From the NCBI RefSeq assembly GCF_907164915.1, contig NC_061869.1, forward strand, positions 46,311,771 through 46,375,770: a DNA stretch of 64,000 bases, in the 5' to 3' direction. Source of the stretch: Impatiens glandulifera. Taxonomy: Eukaryota; Streptophyta; Magnoliopsida; Ericales; Balsaminaceae. The translations under genes were made by a program, and so were the position numbers. The notes under the pieces were generated by a model, which was not told the origin of the DNA, did not search any database, and saw nothing but the letters and a program-made list of their open reading frames with translations. Shown piece after piece: positions 22,761 through 32,248 of the stretch (the first letter of the stretch is position 1; every line of letters begins with the position of its first letter).

Positions 22761-22861
22761 GGGTTCAATCTTCATCTTTCAAACCACGCTTTCAAGCATC
22801 CCTCTCTCTAAGAATTCAAAAGCTCAAGAACTCTCCTAAGCCTTTTTCATTGTTCATCACC

Positions 22862-23617
22862 ATGTCTGCTGAATTAAGAAACACTCTTATTATCGATTTT
22901 GAGGATATCAAGGAAAGTATTTACTATGAAGGCATTTTTCAGCATGTCATAGTTTCTGGTTTGAAAGGTTTTCTTAAGGGTTCGGACACCATTCTCGAAG
23001 AGGAGGTGTGCGAATTCTTTAACAACGGTCACGTTCTGGATGATGGTAGCATTCGCACCATCATCAACGGCCAATTCCTCCAGTTCACTGAGGAGGAATT
23101 CGCCACCTTCTTCCACCTTCCTACCGAAGGTTTTTCTGACTTTCCTACGCCATTCCTGCCGGCTAAGGAAGACTTCTTCCAGATCTTCTCCTCCTCCAAC
23201 ACTTCGATTAAGGACTGTGGGAAGAAAGAGGATATTGCTCCTCACTACCAAGTCCTGCACGACTTGGTTCAACGGTCTATCATAGGCCGAATGCCAAACC
23301 AAAACTACAGCCGGGAGGCATTCGACATTATGATAGCAATCATTCGCAAATCCGACATCAACTGGGCTTCCTATCTCTTCAATAAGCTTAAGCAGCTTAT
23401 GACCGGAAAGAGAGGAAGGATCAGTTATGCTCCTCAAATTACCCGGTTTTTGATGTCCAAACGTCGCAATCTCGGAACCGGTGTTCCGGTTGGACCATCC
23501 AACACCCTCACCATGATCATGATGCACAGGTGGATATCAAGGATTGAGGAACGATCACCTGAAAACACCTTTGAAAATTGGTATGTGAGGATGGTGGAAG
23601 GAGACTGGTTCACCTAG
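22862..23617 (+). CDS. accessory gene 2 of the Sirevirus-like element
   Basis: Intact ORF of 251 residues. I choose the ATG at 22862 because no in-frame ATG lies further upstream. It is the cleanest member of the family: LIIDFEDIKESIYY, then LKGFLKG, then EEEVCEFFNNGHV, then TIINGQFLQFTEEEFATFFHLPTEGFSDF, then IAPHYQVLHDLVQRSIIG, then INWASYLFNKLKQLM, then RISYAPQITRFLM, ending MMHRWISRIEE. It looks all-helical and soluble, with no signal peptide, transmembrane segment or Cys/His finger. The 'hxVNGxxhxhtexxFaxxhxLPxxG' core is shared with genes 1 and 3 and with the fragment at 52911-53235. Role unknown: candidates are an accessory or structural protein, an RNA/DNA-binding factor, or an anti-silencing factor. 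Confidence 0.82.
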   Translation: MSAELRNTLIIDFEDIKESIYYEGIFQHVIVSGLKGFLKGSDTILEEEVCEFFNNGHVLDDGSIRTIINGQFLQFTEEEFATFFHLPTEGFSDFPTPFLPAKEDFFQIFSSSNTSIKDCGKKEDIAPHYQVLHDLVQRSIIGRMPNQNYSREAFDIMIAIIRKSDINWASYLFNKLKQLMTGKRGRISYAPQITRFLMSKRRNLGTGVPVGPSNTLTMIMMHRWISRIEERSPENTFENWYVRMVEGDWFT

Positions 23618-23710
23618 GATTAAATCCCTCTGTCTCCCTACTTCTACTTTCCGGTTTCTGGTCATTTTGTTGTACGACCAGAACCGCTCCTATGTATTTC
23701 TCTATTCCTA

Positions 23711-23723
23711 TATTAATGAAATA
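23711..23723 (+). terminator. possible poly(A) near-upstream signal of accessory gene 2
   Basis: 'tattaatgaaata' about 95 bp past the stop, matching the arrangement after accessory gene 1. Confidence 0.4.
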
Positions 23724-24017
23724 TTTTAGTTTTTCGGTTTTTCATCCTCATTATTTCATTCCGGTTTCTCAAACTCATACTCAAACTTAAAGTTAACTTA
23801 ACAATTTCCGGTTAACAAGATGTAACAGAAACCGGAATCTCAAGCAAAAATGAAAATCTGAAAATCATAACCGCCCATGGTTTTACCTTTCAAAATTTAC
23901 CGCCCATCAAAATCAGCCTTTACCGCCGAAAGTTACGGCAGTAACTTTTGGAGGGAAAATTGGCGCCAAAAACTTCAAGACGACGGTTCATCTTCAAAAC
24001 TGCCTGGAACCGCCATC

Positions 24018-24025
24018 TATATAAA
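24018..24025 (+). promoter_or_regulatory. TATA box of accessory gene 3
   Basis: TATATAAA, 122 bp before the ATG at 24140. The leader holds 'gctttctctctctaaag' and 'ttctctctctccg'. It decides the start: the open frame reaches back to about 23948, but that part lies upstream of this TATA box and has no ATG. Confidence 0.65.
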
Positions 24026-24139
24026 CTCAAGACAGTTCATTTAACACATGCGCTTTCTCTCTCTAAAGATTTCCAGAACTTCAAAGATTCTCTCTCTCCG
24101 ATCATCATCAATCTTCATCTCCTTTCTCAAAAATCATCA

Positions 24140-26980
24140 ATGGATCTAGGCAAAGCCCCGTTTCAATGGATGCTGCAGGTTGATTTTGAAGACATCGACC
24201 AGCACGCTGAAGACAAGAACAAAGCTGTTCTTCAACTCCTTCGAGATTCTGGGTTGGAGAAGTTTCTCTCTGGTCCGTTCACTCTCTACCCGGCGGCGGT
24301 GACGGAGTTCTTGGCGACGGCGACACTGTTGAAAAGAAAAGTATCGGCTACCGTCAACGGGAAGACGGTTCTTATAACTGAAGAAATTTTCGCGGAGGCT
24401 CTCGGTCTGCCTAACACAGGTTCGGACCTAAAGTTCGACTTAACCGACGCAGAATCAAATGCTGCCCGGTTGGTTGTATCCCTTTCAGGTCAGGACCTGG
24501 TGCTCCACAACAGCCGGAAAATCAAGCTGAAACCGGAATACAAATGGCTGGTAACCATCATCTCCAAATCGCTCCAAGGAAAAGGAGGTAACTTCGACAA
24601 TCTCACAAAGTTTAAGCTAAGAATGTTGTTAGCCATCGTCCGCAACGATAAGGTGGACTGGGGTTACGTATTATACGAAGAGTTCTGTGAAATGGTAATC
24701 AAGAAAGAAGGCCGGGTGCAGGCCTATGCTATGCAAATCGTGAAGATTCTTGAGTTCCTGAATGTGGAACTAGGTGAAGGCGTACCGCTTCCGATATCCA
24801 ACATCCTTGACTCTGAGTTAGTGGCAGAGAAACCGGAGAAGACGATCAAGCCAAAAATCTCAAAATCGAAGTCATCCAAGGGAGCCAGCTCATCGGTTCC
24901 GGTTGAAGAAGAAAAACGACAAAAGAAACCGTCCAGAAAAGCGGTTGAGGCAGAAGCTCAACCAGAACCGAAAAGGAGGAAGAAGGTATCAGCAAAGAAG
25001 AGCTCAAAGAAACCGGCGGACTCCGAGAGAACGCTCTCCTCAGACAATCCTCCTGAAAGAACCGCAGAGGTATTCCAGCCAATTCCCATTAACACCGTTG
25101 TTCCAACTCCTATTCCATCTGACTCTCCAAAGCAAACCGAATCTTCGGGGAGCAAGGAGAACAAATCTAATTCTAAGGAGGAAGCAGAAGAAATTGTTCA
25201 ATCTGCAACCTCCAAGTCCCCAAGCAAGCAAGCCGAAGAAGTATTAGCCGAAGTGGGCTTGAATACTTCTGAAGCCATTCAGAATGTGGTCCAAGAGATC
25301 ACAAGAGAAACCGAAGAAGACGACGTTTCTAGTCGTCGGAAGCCAGAAAATCAGGTTGAAGTACCTGATCAAACAGAAATCCAACCGGTCGATGAGACGA
25401 CCAAGTCAACAGAAACAGCACCTCCGGCTCAGGAGGAAAACATTGAAGAAAGAGAACCTTCCGGTTCCGCAGGAGACAAGGCAGCTCCAGAAGGTCCTAC
25501 TCAGGCAGATAAAGGCAAGGGCATTCTGATTGAAGAACCAACTGAAACCGGAACGGGCACATTGCAGATCGACCCTCAGACTGAAGCCACAACCGGAGAA
25601 GAATACCCATATACTTTAGAGCAAGAAAATGAGTTGTTCGACGAATTCATCCAAGATATGAACAAAGGTGCAAGTGAGGCACTAGCTCCATATATGCGGT
25701 GGGTGAAGCTCCGGACAGAGACCAAACTATCTGACATGCTTCCAGGTTTCAGTGGAAACAAGCAATGGGACGCTCTCGTCCAGCTAGAAGAGAGGGCACT
25801 CGAGTTGGCTAACACCCAATTGATCCAACCGGCATTTTCCAAAGCTCCGGTACTTCTCGAAAACGTGCGGCTACAAGCAGTTGAGAACGCCTTTCAAGAA
25901 ATCACAGGAAAGGAGCTGGAACAGATTGAAATGAAGATGGCGGAGCGATTTATTGGAGTACGAGAACGGCTTGTGCAAAGCTTCGAACGCCTTGATAAGA
26001 AATGGTGGGATACCTGCAAACGCCAATTCAACAATCCCGAGCAATATCAAAGTAGGCCTTTCTTTCTAAATGGGGAAACATCTGGCACTTCTGAAAACCG
26101 AGAACAAGAAGCCTCTCAACCGGCTAAGGCTCTGGACATCGAGCAGATCAAACAAGCAGTGGTAGACACAGCTGATTCTTGCCTTGGGAACTTTAAAGCG
26201 GTAACCGAAGAAAGAATCTCAGCGGCTGAAGATAAAATGGTAAACTCTCTACAAGCTATGATGGATACAACAATGCAAACAACAGTTCAAACTATGATCT
26301 CCGAGTCTGTCAAGGCTGCAACCGCTCCTCTTTTGGACATGTTGCAAGCAATGACAATCCAGATCGGTGATATAACCAAAGTTCAAGTCGGCTCAACCCA
26401 AACCCAAATCGAGAAGGACGCTGAAACCGCTCGGAAGCTGCAAGAAGAAGAAATTGAAAGAGAACGGGTTCAGAAGGAACTGGAGGATAAAGATCATGAA
26501 CTGGCCCAAAAATGCAATGAAGAGGAGCAGGCAAACGCTCAGGAATCGGCACAGGGTCATTCATCTCATTCCATGAGTACACGGAACAAAAAGAAACGAA
26601 GCGCTGTTAAAGAAGTGATAAGAAGGGCAGAATTGAAGACAGCCGAACCGGTTGGACTGAATGCGGAACCGCTTGATGAAGAAGAAGAAGAAGAAGACTC
26701 GGAGGAACTCAACAGACGGAAAAGAAGGTCAACAGGAGAATCCACCGCAACCCCAAGCTGCAGACCCTTGACTGTTCCACCTCGTCCACCGCCAAAACCA
26801 ATTTGCGCCAACTTCAACCTCAGGAAGAAGGTCCCCGGTCATTCAAGTGTATGGGCCGGTTTGGTAATCGATGCTGACAGACGTGCTAGAGAGCACAGAG
26901 CAAGAATAGAAGAAGCAAGGAAACGTCTGGACAAAGAACTGGAAAAGGAGCAAGACAAGGGGGGATCATCCAAGCCTTAA
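24140..26980 (+). CDS. accessory gene 3: family domain fused to a long charged tail
   Basis: Intact ORF of 946 residues from ATG 24140 (MDLGKAPFQWMLQ). Residues 1-230 are the accessory-family domain (VDFEDI, then VTEFLATATLL, then ATVNGKTVLITEEIFAEALGLPNTG, then WGYVLYEEFCEMV). The remaining 700 residues are unlike genes 1 and 2. There is a basic cluster PKRRKKVSAKKSSKK (about residue 275-290), a long Ser/Glu/Thr/Pro-rich acidic region, a more ordered central part (MRWVKLRTETKLSDMLPGF; FIGVRERLVQSFERLDKKWW), and coiled-coil stretches (RKLQEEEIERERVQKELEDKDHEL). A run of acidic residues and a Pro-rich stretch (PPRPPPKP) precede a final charged helix. There is no obvious transmembrane segment, which argues against a classical envelope protein. 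The layout suggests a nuclear, oligomerising protein; function unknown. Confidence 0.82.
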   Translation: MDLGKAPFQWMLQVDFEDIDQHAEDKNKAVLQLLRDSGLEKFLSGPFTLYPAAVTEFLATATLLKRKVSATVNGKTVLITEEIFAEALGLPNTGSDLKFDLTDAESNAARLVVSLSGQDLVLHNSRKIKLKPEYKWLVTIISKSLQGKGGNFDNLTKFKLRMLLAIVRNDKVDWGYVLYEEFCEMVIKKEGRVQAYAMQIVKILEFLNVELGEGVPLPISNILDSELVAEKPEKTIKPKISKSKSSKGASSSVPVEEEKRQKKPSRKAVEAEAQPEPKRRKKVSAKKSSKKPADSERTLSSDNPPERTAEVFQPIPINTVVPTPIPSDSPKQTESSGSKENKSNSKEEAEEIVQSATSKSPSKQAEEVLAEVGLNTSEAIQNVVQEITRETEEDDVSSRRKPENQVEVPDQTEIQPVDETTKSTETAPPAQEENIEEREPSGSAGDKAAPEGPTQADKGKGILIEEPTETGTGTLQIDPQTEATTGEEYPYTLEQENELFDEFIQDMNKGASEALAPYMRWVKLRTETKLSDMLPGFSGNKQWDALVQLEERALELANTQLIQPAFSKAPVLLENVRLQAVENAFQEITGKELEQIEMKMAERFIGVRERLVQSFERLDKKWWDTCKRQFNNPEQYQSRPFFLNGETSGTSENREQEASQPAKALDIEQIKQAVVDTADSCLGNFKAVTEERISAAEDKMVNSLQAMMDTTMQTTVQTMISESVKAATAPLLDMLQAMTIQIGDITKVQVGSTQTQIEKDAETARKLQEEEIERERVQKELEDKDHELAQKCNEEEQANAQESAQGHSSHSMSTRNKKKRSAVKEVIRRAELKTAEPVGLNAEPLDEEEEEEDSEELNRRKRRSTGESTATPSCRPLTVPPRPPPKPICANFNLRKKVPGHSSVWAGLVIDADRRAREHRARIEEARKRLDKELEKEQDKGGSSKP

Positions 26981-27049
26981 ACTCTATTTCCATAATTATT
27001 TTAAACAATTATGTCTTTGATGTGTTTCAGAACTTGGTCACTCTTGCTA

Positions 27050-27342
27050 TCTTTTGTGTTTTTCAAAACATATTGTCTACGCTTTTCAAAACATACAAGT
27101 TCACCTATCTCTCATATTTTTCAAAACATACACTTATCACTTATCAAACACATGTTTTTCAAAACACGTTTCTCTCAAACAAAATCTTTAAAACCGACCA
27201 CACATTACAATTTTTGAATATTTATTCTAAATAATCAAAAAGGGAGAAATTGATAGAAAAATTAAGTAAGTTAATTTTCTTAAAACCGGCCACACATTAC
27301 AATTTTTGAATATTTATTCTAAATAATCAAAAAGGGAGAAAT
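27050..27342 (+). repeat. tandem 92-bp duplication carrying the polypurine tract and LTR start
   Basis: A first copy of the polypurine tract (AAAAAGGGAGAAAT, 27237-27250) is followed at 27251 by the first 30-odd bases of the LTR. A second copy (27329-27342) is followed by the true 3' LTR at 27343. The offset is exactly 92 bp. Just upstream (27055-27200) 'tttttcaaaaca' recurs four times. Multiple polypurine tracts are a known Sirevirus feature. Confidence 0.85.
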
Positions 27343-28604
27343 TGATAGAAAAATTAAGTAGATTAATTTTGGAACCGGCCAGACAAACTAAACAGAAATT
27401 AAACTTCATGTGCAGGTACTGAACAAACCGGAACCGGAAACCGTGCATCAATAACCAGCTGCTATTACATCAAAGAAACCGGCTTCAAGTGATCAAGACA
27501 AATGATCACAGGAACCGGCTTCACTTTCTCAAGCAACCGGTTAGCAAAGAACAGAAGAATACACTTCAACCGGATCATAATGCACAAAGACACAGAAACC
27601 GGAAAGTACAGATCAAAAGTCAGAAGATTCAAATCTCAAGAGTGACGTACTATGACGGAGGAAACGTGTCTCGAAAAGATAAAAGAAGATCGGATCCGAT
27701 CAGAAGCATGGGAGGAAAGCAATGATGCCTTGGTGATCCGATGCTGACGACCGGAAGCGGATGTTCAACACGTGTATCAATCTGAAAACCGGTTATGTCA
27801 TCATCTGCTCAGAGTCACCTGCATGAATGCCAGGTGTTGAGGAAGTTGAAGCGTGCAAGAAATCCTCCTGCAGATAGGCGTGCTAATGATCAACCAATCC
27901 GCAAGAGAGAGAAGAAAGTAGCCGTTAGCCACTTTCAGCTATAAAAGGAAGATCAAACGTCCTCATTCAATGCAGCAGTGAATACGAGAAATTGAGTAGT
28001 TGAAATTGTGAAAGTCATAAAGCATTCAATTCTAGAGAGATAAAGTTCTATATTCTAAAGTCGGTTTGCCTAAAACCGGAAATCCTTGTGTGTGATTATT
28101 GTGTTGTGTTGTATTACATCAAAGTGTGAGTTTGGTGTAACCGGCGAGTAGCGAAGTTGGGCTCGACCGGAAGTGTAAATTGTAACTCTAAAGAGTTAGT
28201 GGAGATCCTTCTCATAACCTGAGAAGAAGGGGTGACGTAGGAGGGTTTGCTCCGAACATCCATAAACAAATTTCCGTGTCTTGTGTTCTTTCATTTCGCT
28301 TTCTTTTCCCGCTATCTTACCATAAAACCGCAAACCAATCATACTTCCAAAACCGGTCACTCACTCTCGTTAAATATCCTCCTTCTTAAAACATCATCTA
28401 AAGTCGCAAACGTTGCTTCAACCTGAAATAGACACTTCCGCCCTTGAACACCGGTTCAAGAGTCTGTGACAGGTTGTGCAGTGCTGAGAACGGTTTTAGT
28501 CTTTAACCGGACTATCACCAAGTTGTGTGTGTTGTTGTAAGCGGCCTCCCTTACCTAAACCGGAAAACACCCCCGGTCCTCCAAGGGCGTCCCCGATCCT
28601 AACA
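27343..28604 (+). repeat. 3' LTR of the Sirevirus-like element
   Basis: 1262 bp, differing from the 5' LTR at two positions noticed by eye, followed by TAATA. Confidence 0.95.
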
Positions 28605-30680
28605 TAATATAAACCAATTATACTCAAATAATTTAAAATAAAAGTTTAAAAATTTTGAGGCCAAACCTTTTTTTATCCAATTTTTTCGGTTTTAGTTTGA
28701 TTAAATCATTTTGGATAAAATTTCAAGAGTCCAAACTTTATCTACATTTTCTATTTAAATCGACTCATTGTACGAGATTAAAATTATAATTAATTTGGAC
28801 TTGATAATGTATGAATAGGGTATCTCAAATTAATTTATCACTCGTTTTAAATAAAAAACTTAAATTTGGTTAAAATAAATAATTAAAACATGAAATGGGT
28901 TAGAATAAATAAATAAAAAAAACATTAACTTTTTGTATTGTTCTGCAAATTTTGAAAAGGAAATTGTTTTTTGAAGAGGAGAAGTCACTGCTCGCTATCA
29001 TGAATAGTCGGAGACAACAAGCCGTCAACCGAGTACCACCATAGGGAGCTAGGGGCACCATTCACAAGAGAAGGAAGTCTGGCGCGGTAAACACCCAATT
29101 TTTACACATTTAAAATTAAAATAAATCTATTTGGTCTAGTTTAATGACCATACATGATTATTATATTGGGAGACAAAAACATGAAAATTAGTTTTTAAAA
29201 TCGGCCCATGTTGCCCTTTTAATTTGGTCCCAATACCAATTTTAAAAAATACTCAAAATTCCGGTGAACTGATACAATCTTGTTTATCTCAATCTTGTTT
29301 AAACATAATGGACATCTAGAGTCATCGTTAGACAATGAATATAGTTAACCCTCATTTACCCGCCAACCTTATTTTTGAACGTATTCGGGTGTTCCGTTGG
29401 CGTTCCATCAAACGCCGTTGCGTTTGAGCGGTCTGTTAGTGTCTTGGCCAATGAGATGTTACCCGATCCGCTGTGATGCGCGCACTTCTCTTTGGCTACA
29501 ACGGGCTACGCAACTGCTTCCTGAGCGCTATATGAAAATCCAACGCTCATCTGATGGCTGTAATTCCTGCTGCAACGAATCTTTCGAGTTTCGGCTACAC
29601 TGTATTACTGATATTTATTTTTATTAAATCCTTGAGAGTTTATTTGAAATAAATTGATTTTTCATTCACTCTTTGAATATAATTTTGATCTTTTTAAATA
29701 CACAAAATATTAAAATTAATATTGAAAATATTTTACCAATTTTTTTATTTTATATTTTTACGGTTAAATAAATAATTGTTTTAGATGAAATGACTACAAC
29801 AATTCATTCTAAATTATTTATTTTTATCCCTTTAATTTTTCTAAAATTATTTTGAGATAAAATGGTAAAATATTTATCCCGAATAATTTTTTTGGCCTTA
29901 ACCCTTAATAAATTTAATTAATTACCACAATAATTAATCATAATTAATTGTTATACTTGAGTATTTACCATGTGATTAATTATATTAATTTTATTTATTT
30001 AAAAGTAATTAAAAATAATTTTTTAATATTATAAATTGAAGTCTAAATTTTTAGTTTTTATCACAATTAAATAAAATACATATTTTAATGTATAATATTT
30101 TATTTCAATTTATAATACTAATTCGAATTATTTAATTTAAATTACATCTAATCAATCTTAACTAGTTAGGTAAAATGATAGGTTTAATTTTAATTATATA
30201 TATTATATTTGTAAAATTAAGTAAAGATAAAATATGTGTTATTTTATTATATTATATTTTAATATTTATGGAATATATTATATTTTAATTATTTAATTAA
30301 ATATTATTAAATTTTAATAATATATATTTATATTTATAAAATCAAGTAATTAATGAGTTTTGAGTATAAATTATATAATTAATGGGTTAATTAGTGTGAC
30401 AAAAGCAGATCTTAGTTAAAAAAAAAGATATATTGAGAAAATGAATAAGAAAATGGATATATTACGAAAGATTAAATGAAAATAGTACAGGGATTCTAAA
30501 AATATATAATCTGCTTTTGTCCCTTCTTCTTTTCCTTCATGCTGGATTTAGCTGGTGGACTAGGCACCGCTGCATACTGGGCTTGATCATTTTGGGTAAT
30601 TCACTTGAAAAAATGTTTAAAATATAGTTTTTTTTATAATAATAATAGTTATATATCAATGATAATATTGAATCTATATA
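28605..30680. other. AT-rich intergenic sequence
   Basis: Long A/T tracts and no convincing gene. Two GC-richer islands stand out: 28980-29090 and 29385-29600. The second contains a short inverted repeat (CAAACGC, CGTT, GCGTTTG near 29410-29430) and could be the remains of a small transposon, but I cannot name it. From 29640 to 30500 the sequence is almost pure A/T. Confidence 0.4.
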
Positions 30681-32243
30681 TGTTGGGTCAAATTATTTTG
30701 ATTAAAATAATTAAGAGAATAAGTGTATTCTATGTCAACTTTATTTTGATGATATGTGATTAAAACTTAGTTAAGAATAAAGCTAAGTTGTCTATTCGTT
30801 TTGTGTAGGTGCATAAGACTATGCTGAATTAGACGTGGTCTAAATAGGGTAAATAGACGTGTAACGAAGTTAGACGTTGTAGTCTAACTCCATTAGACGC
30901 TGTAGTCTAACTCCATTAGACGTGGAAGTCTAATGAGATTCGTAGTTAGACGCTGACGTCTAACTCCTTTCAAACAAGTCTGAAGGGATGCGTAGTTAGA
31001 CGTTGTAGTCTAACGGATACGTAGTTAGACGTTGAAGTCTAACTCCATTAAACGTGGAAGTCTAATGGGATGCGAAGTTAGACGTTGACGTCTAACTCCT
31101 TCAGACAAGTCTGAAAGGATGGAAAATTAGATGTTGCAGTCTAACTCCATTAGACGTGGTAGTCTAATGAGATGCGTAGTTAGACGTTGTAGTCTAACAG
31201 ATACGTAGTTAGACGTTGAAGTCTAACGCCATTAGACGTGGTAGTCTAATAGGAAACGTTGTTAGACGTTGACGTCTAACCCCATTAAACTTAATAGTCT
31301 AATGTGATACGTAGTTAGACGTTGCAGTCTAACTCCATTAGACTCGGTGGTCTAATAGAACGCGCAGTTAGACACCGACGTCTAACTCCTTTAGACTTGA
31401 CAGTCTAATGGAGCACGTTTAATGTCTTGCTTCAATAGTCGTCTGAAATTAGCATACGTTTAACCACAATCAACTAGCTGTCTGCTACCCTGCTCCACTC
31501 ACTCCGGTGCAGTCTGACAAGCCAGCTAATTGAATCCAACGAATGAACGCCACATACGCAAATGTCATTCTAATGGTTTGTCCAGTACAAGACAATATCA
31601 GAGAGGATATTCGGCGCACTACCTGTTCGGTACGACCACGATCCATTTGCTCAGAGTCTACAGATTTCTGATATTATGGGAGGCCTTCCAATGGACTCTT
31701 GCCATGTGTCCATGAAGAAGATTCGACCATTGGTGTCCTTCTACTACAAATAGATGCTCAAGGACAACAGACGAATCACTATATATAAATTCACAAGCTT
31801 ATTCTTTCTCTCACTGATTTCTTACATTTTCAAGTTCAATAGAGAAAGAATCAATTAATGTCTAGTTGAGAGAATATTATTGAGAATATTGTAAGTTGAG
31901 TAGAAGTTGTTCTGTTAAATAGAGAGTTAGCTAGCTCAATAATTTGTATTTGATTCAAAGTATATATAATGAAATCCTTCTGGTTGTGGAAGAATGGGTG
32001 ACGTAGAAGGGTTTGCTCCGAATATCCATAAACAACTCCATGTGTTCTTTACTTTCTGTCATTCATCTTTCATTGGTTCAAAACTTCAAATCCGACGAAC
32101 ACTTCCTCACTTGAAACCGTGTCAAGTGTTCGAAGAATTTGTGAAGAATATAAACAGATATTAATCTCTAACATGATTAATATCGAATCGTTTATCGTAA
32201 GCTATTCACAATAGTCAGACCCTATTCTCTATTATTAACACAG
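30681..32243 (+). repeat. solo LTR of a Sirevirus-like family with a ttagac array
   Basis: It starts TGTTGGGTCA and ends GATCCTATCCA, flanked by ATATA/TATAT that may be the target duplication. There is no primer site or internal region on either side, so this is a solo LTR left by recombination between two LTRs. It carries the palindromic array (30830-31425), a TATA-like 'ctatatataaattc' near 31780 and the conserved core block (31996-32035). The right half is homologous, in reverse, to 50955-51645 and 55506-56375. Confidence 0.75.
30830..31425 (+). repeat. tandem palindromic ttagac repeat array 1 (about 50-bp units)
   Basis: About a dozen diverged units contain two adjacent hairpins: GTTAGACG...GTCTAAC and ATTAGAC...GTCTAAT, separated by gatgcgtag-like linkers. 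It lies in the upstream (U3) part of the solo LTR. Confidence 0.85.
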
Positions 32244-32248
32244 ATCCT

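Larger units (their letters stand above)
14575..28604 (+). mobile_element. Sirevirus-like Copia retrotransposon with three accessory genes
   Basis: The element is 14030 bp with identical-length LTRs (1262 bp each; 14575-15836 and 27343-28604) and target duplication TAATA at 14570-14574 and 28605-28609. The primer site TGGTATCAGAGC lies at 15839-15850. The order is gag, pol (protease, integrase, RT, RNase H), then three tandem related ORFs, a duplicated polypurine tract and the 3' LTR. The pol type, with integrase before RT and protease [11 protein letters not shown], is Copia. Large size, extra ORFs after pol and multiple polypurine tracts are Sirevirus traits. I saw only two LTR differences (A/G at 14924 and A/C at 15186), so insertion was recent. 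The word ACCGG is strongly over-represented from end to end. Confidence 0.93.

Noticed and set aside
22874..23527. 217-codon minus-strand frame opposite accessory gene 2
   Set aside because: Antisense shadow of an intact sense ORF; no homology recognised.
23948..24139. 64-codon N-terminal extension of accessory gene 3
   Set aside because: It has no ATG start and lies mostly upstream of the TATA box at 24018.
24140..26980. Accessory gene 3 as a retroviral-type envelope gene
   Set aside because: No signal peptide, transmembrane helix or furin-like layout is visible; charged and coiled-coil composition argues against it, though some Sirevirus ORFs in this position are called envelope-like.
30830..31425. 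CRISPR-like array
   Set aside because: Units are contiguous palindromic tandem repeats without unique spacers, inside a plant LTR.
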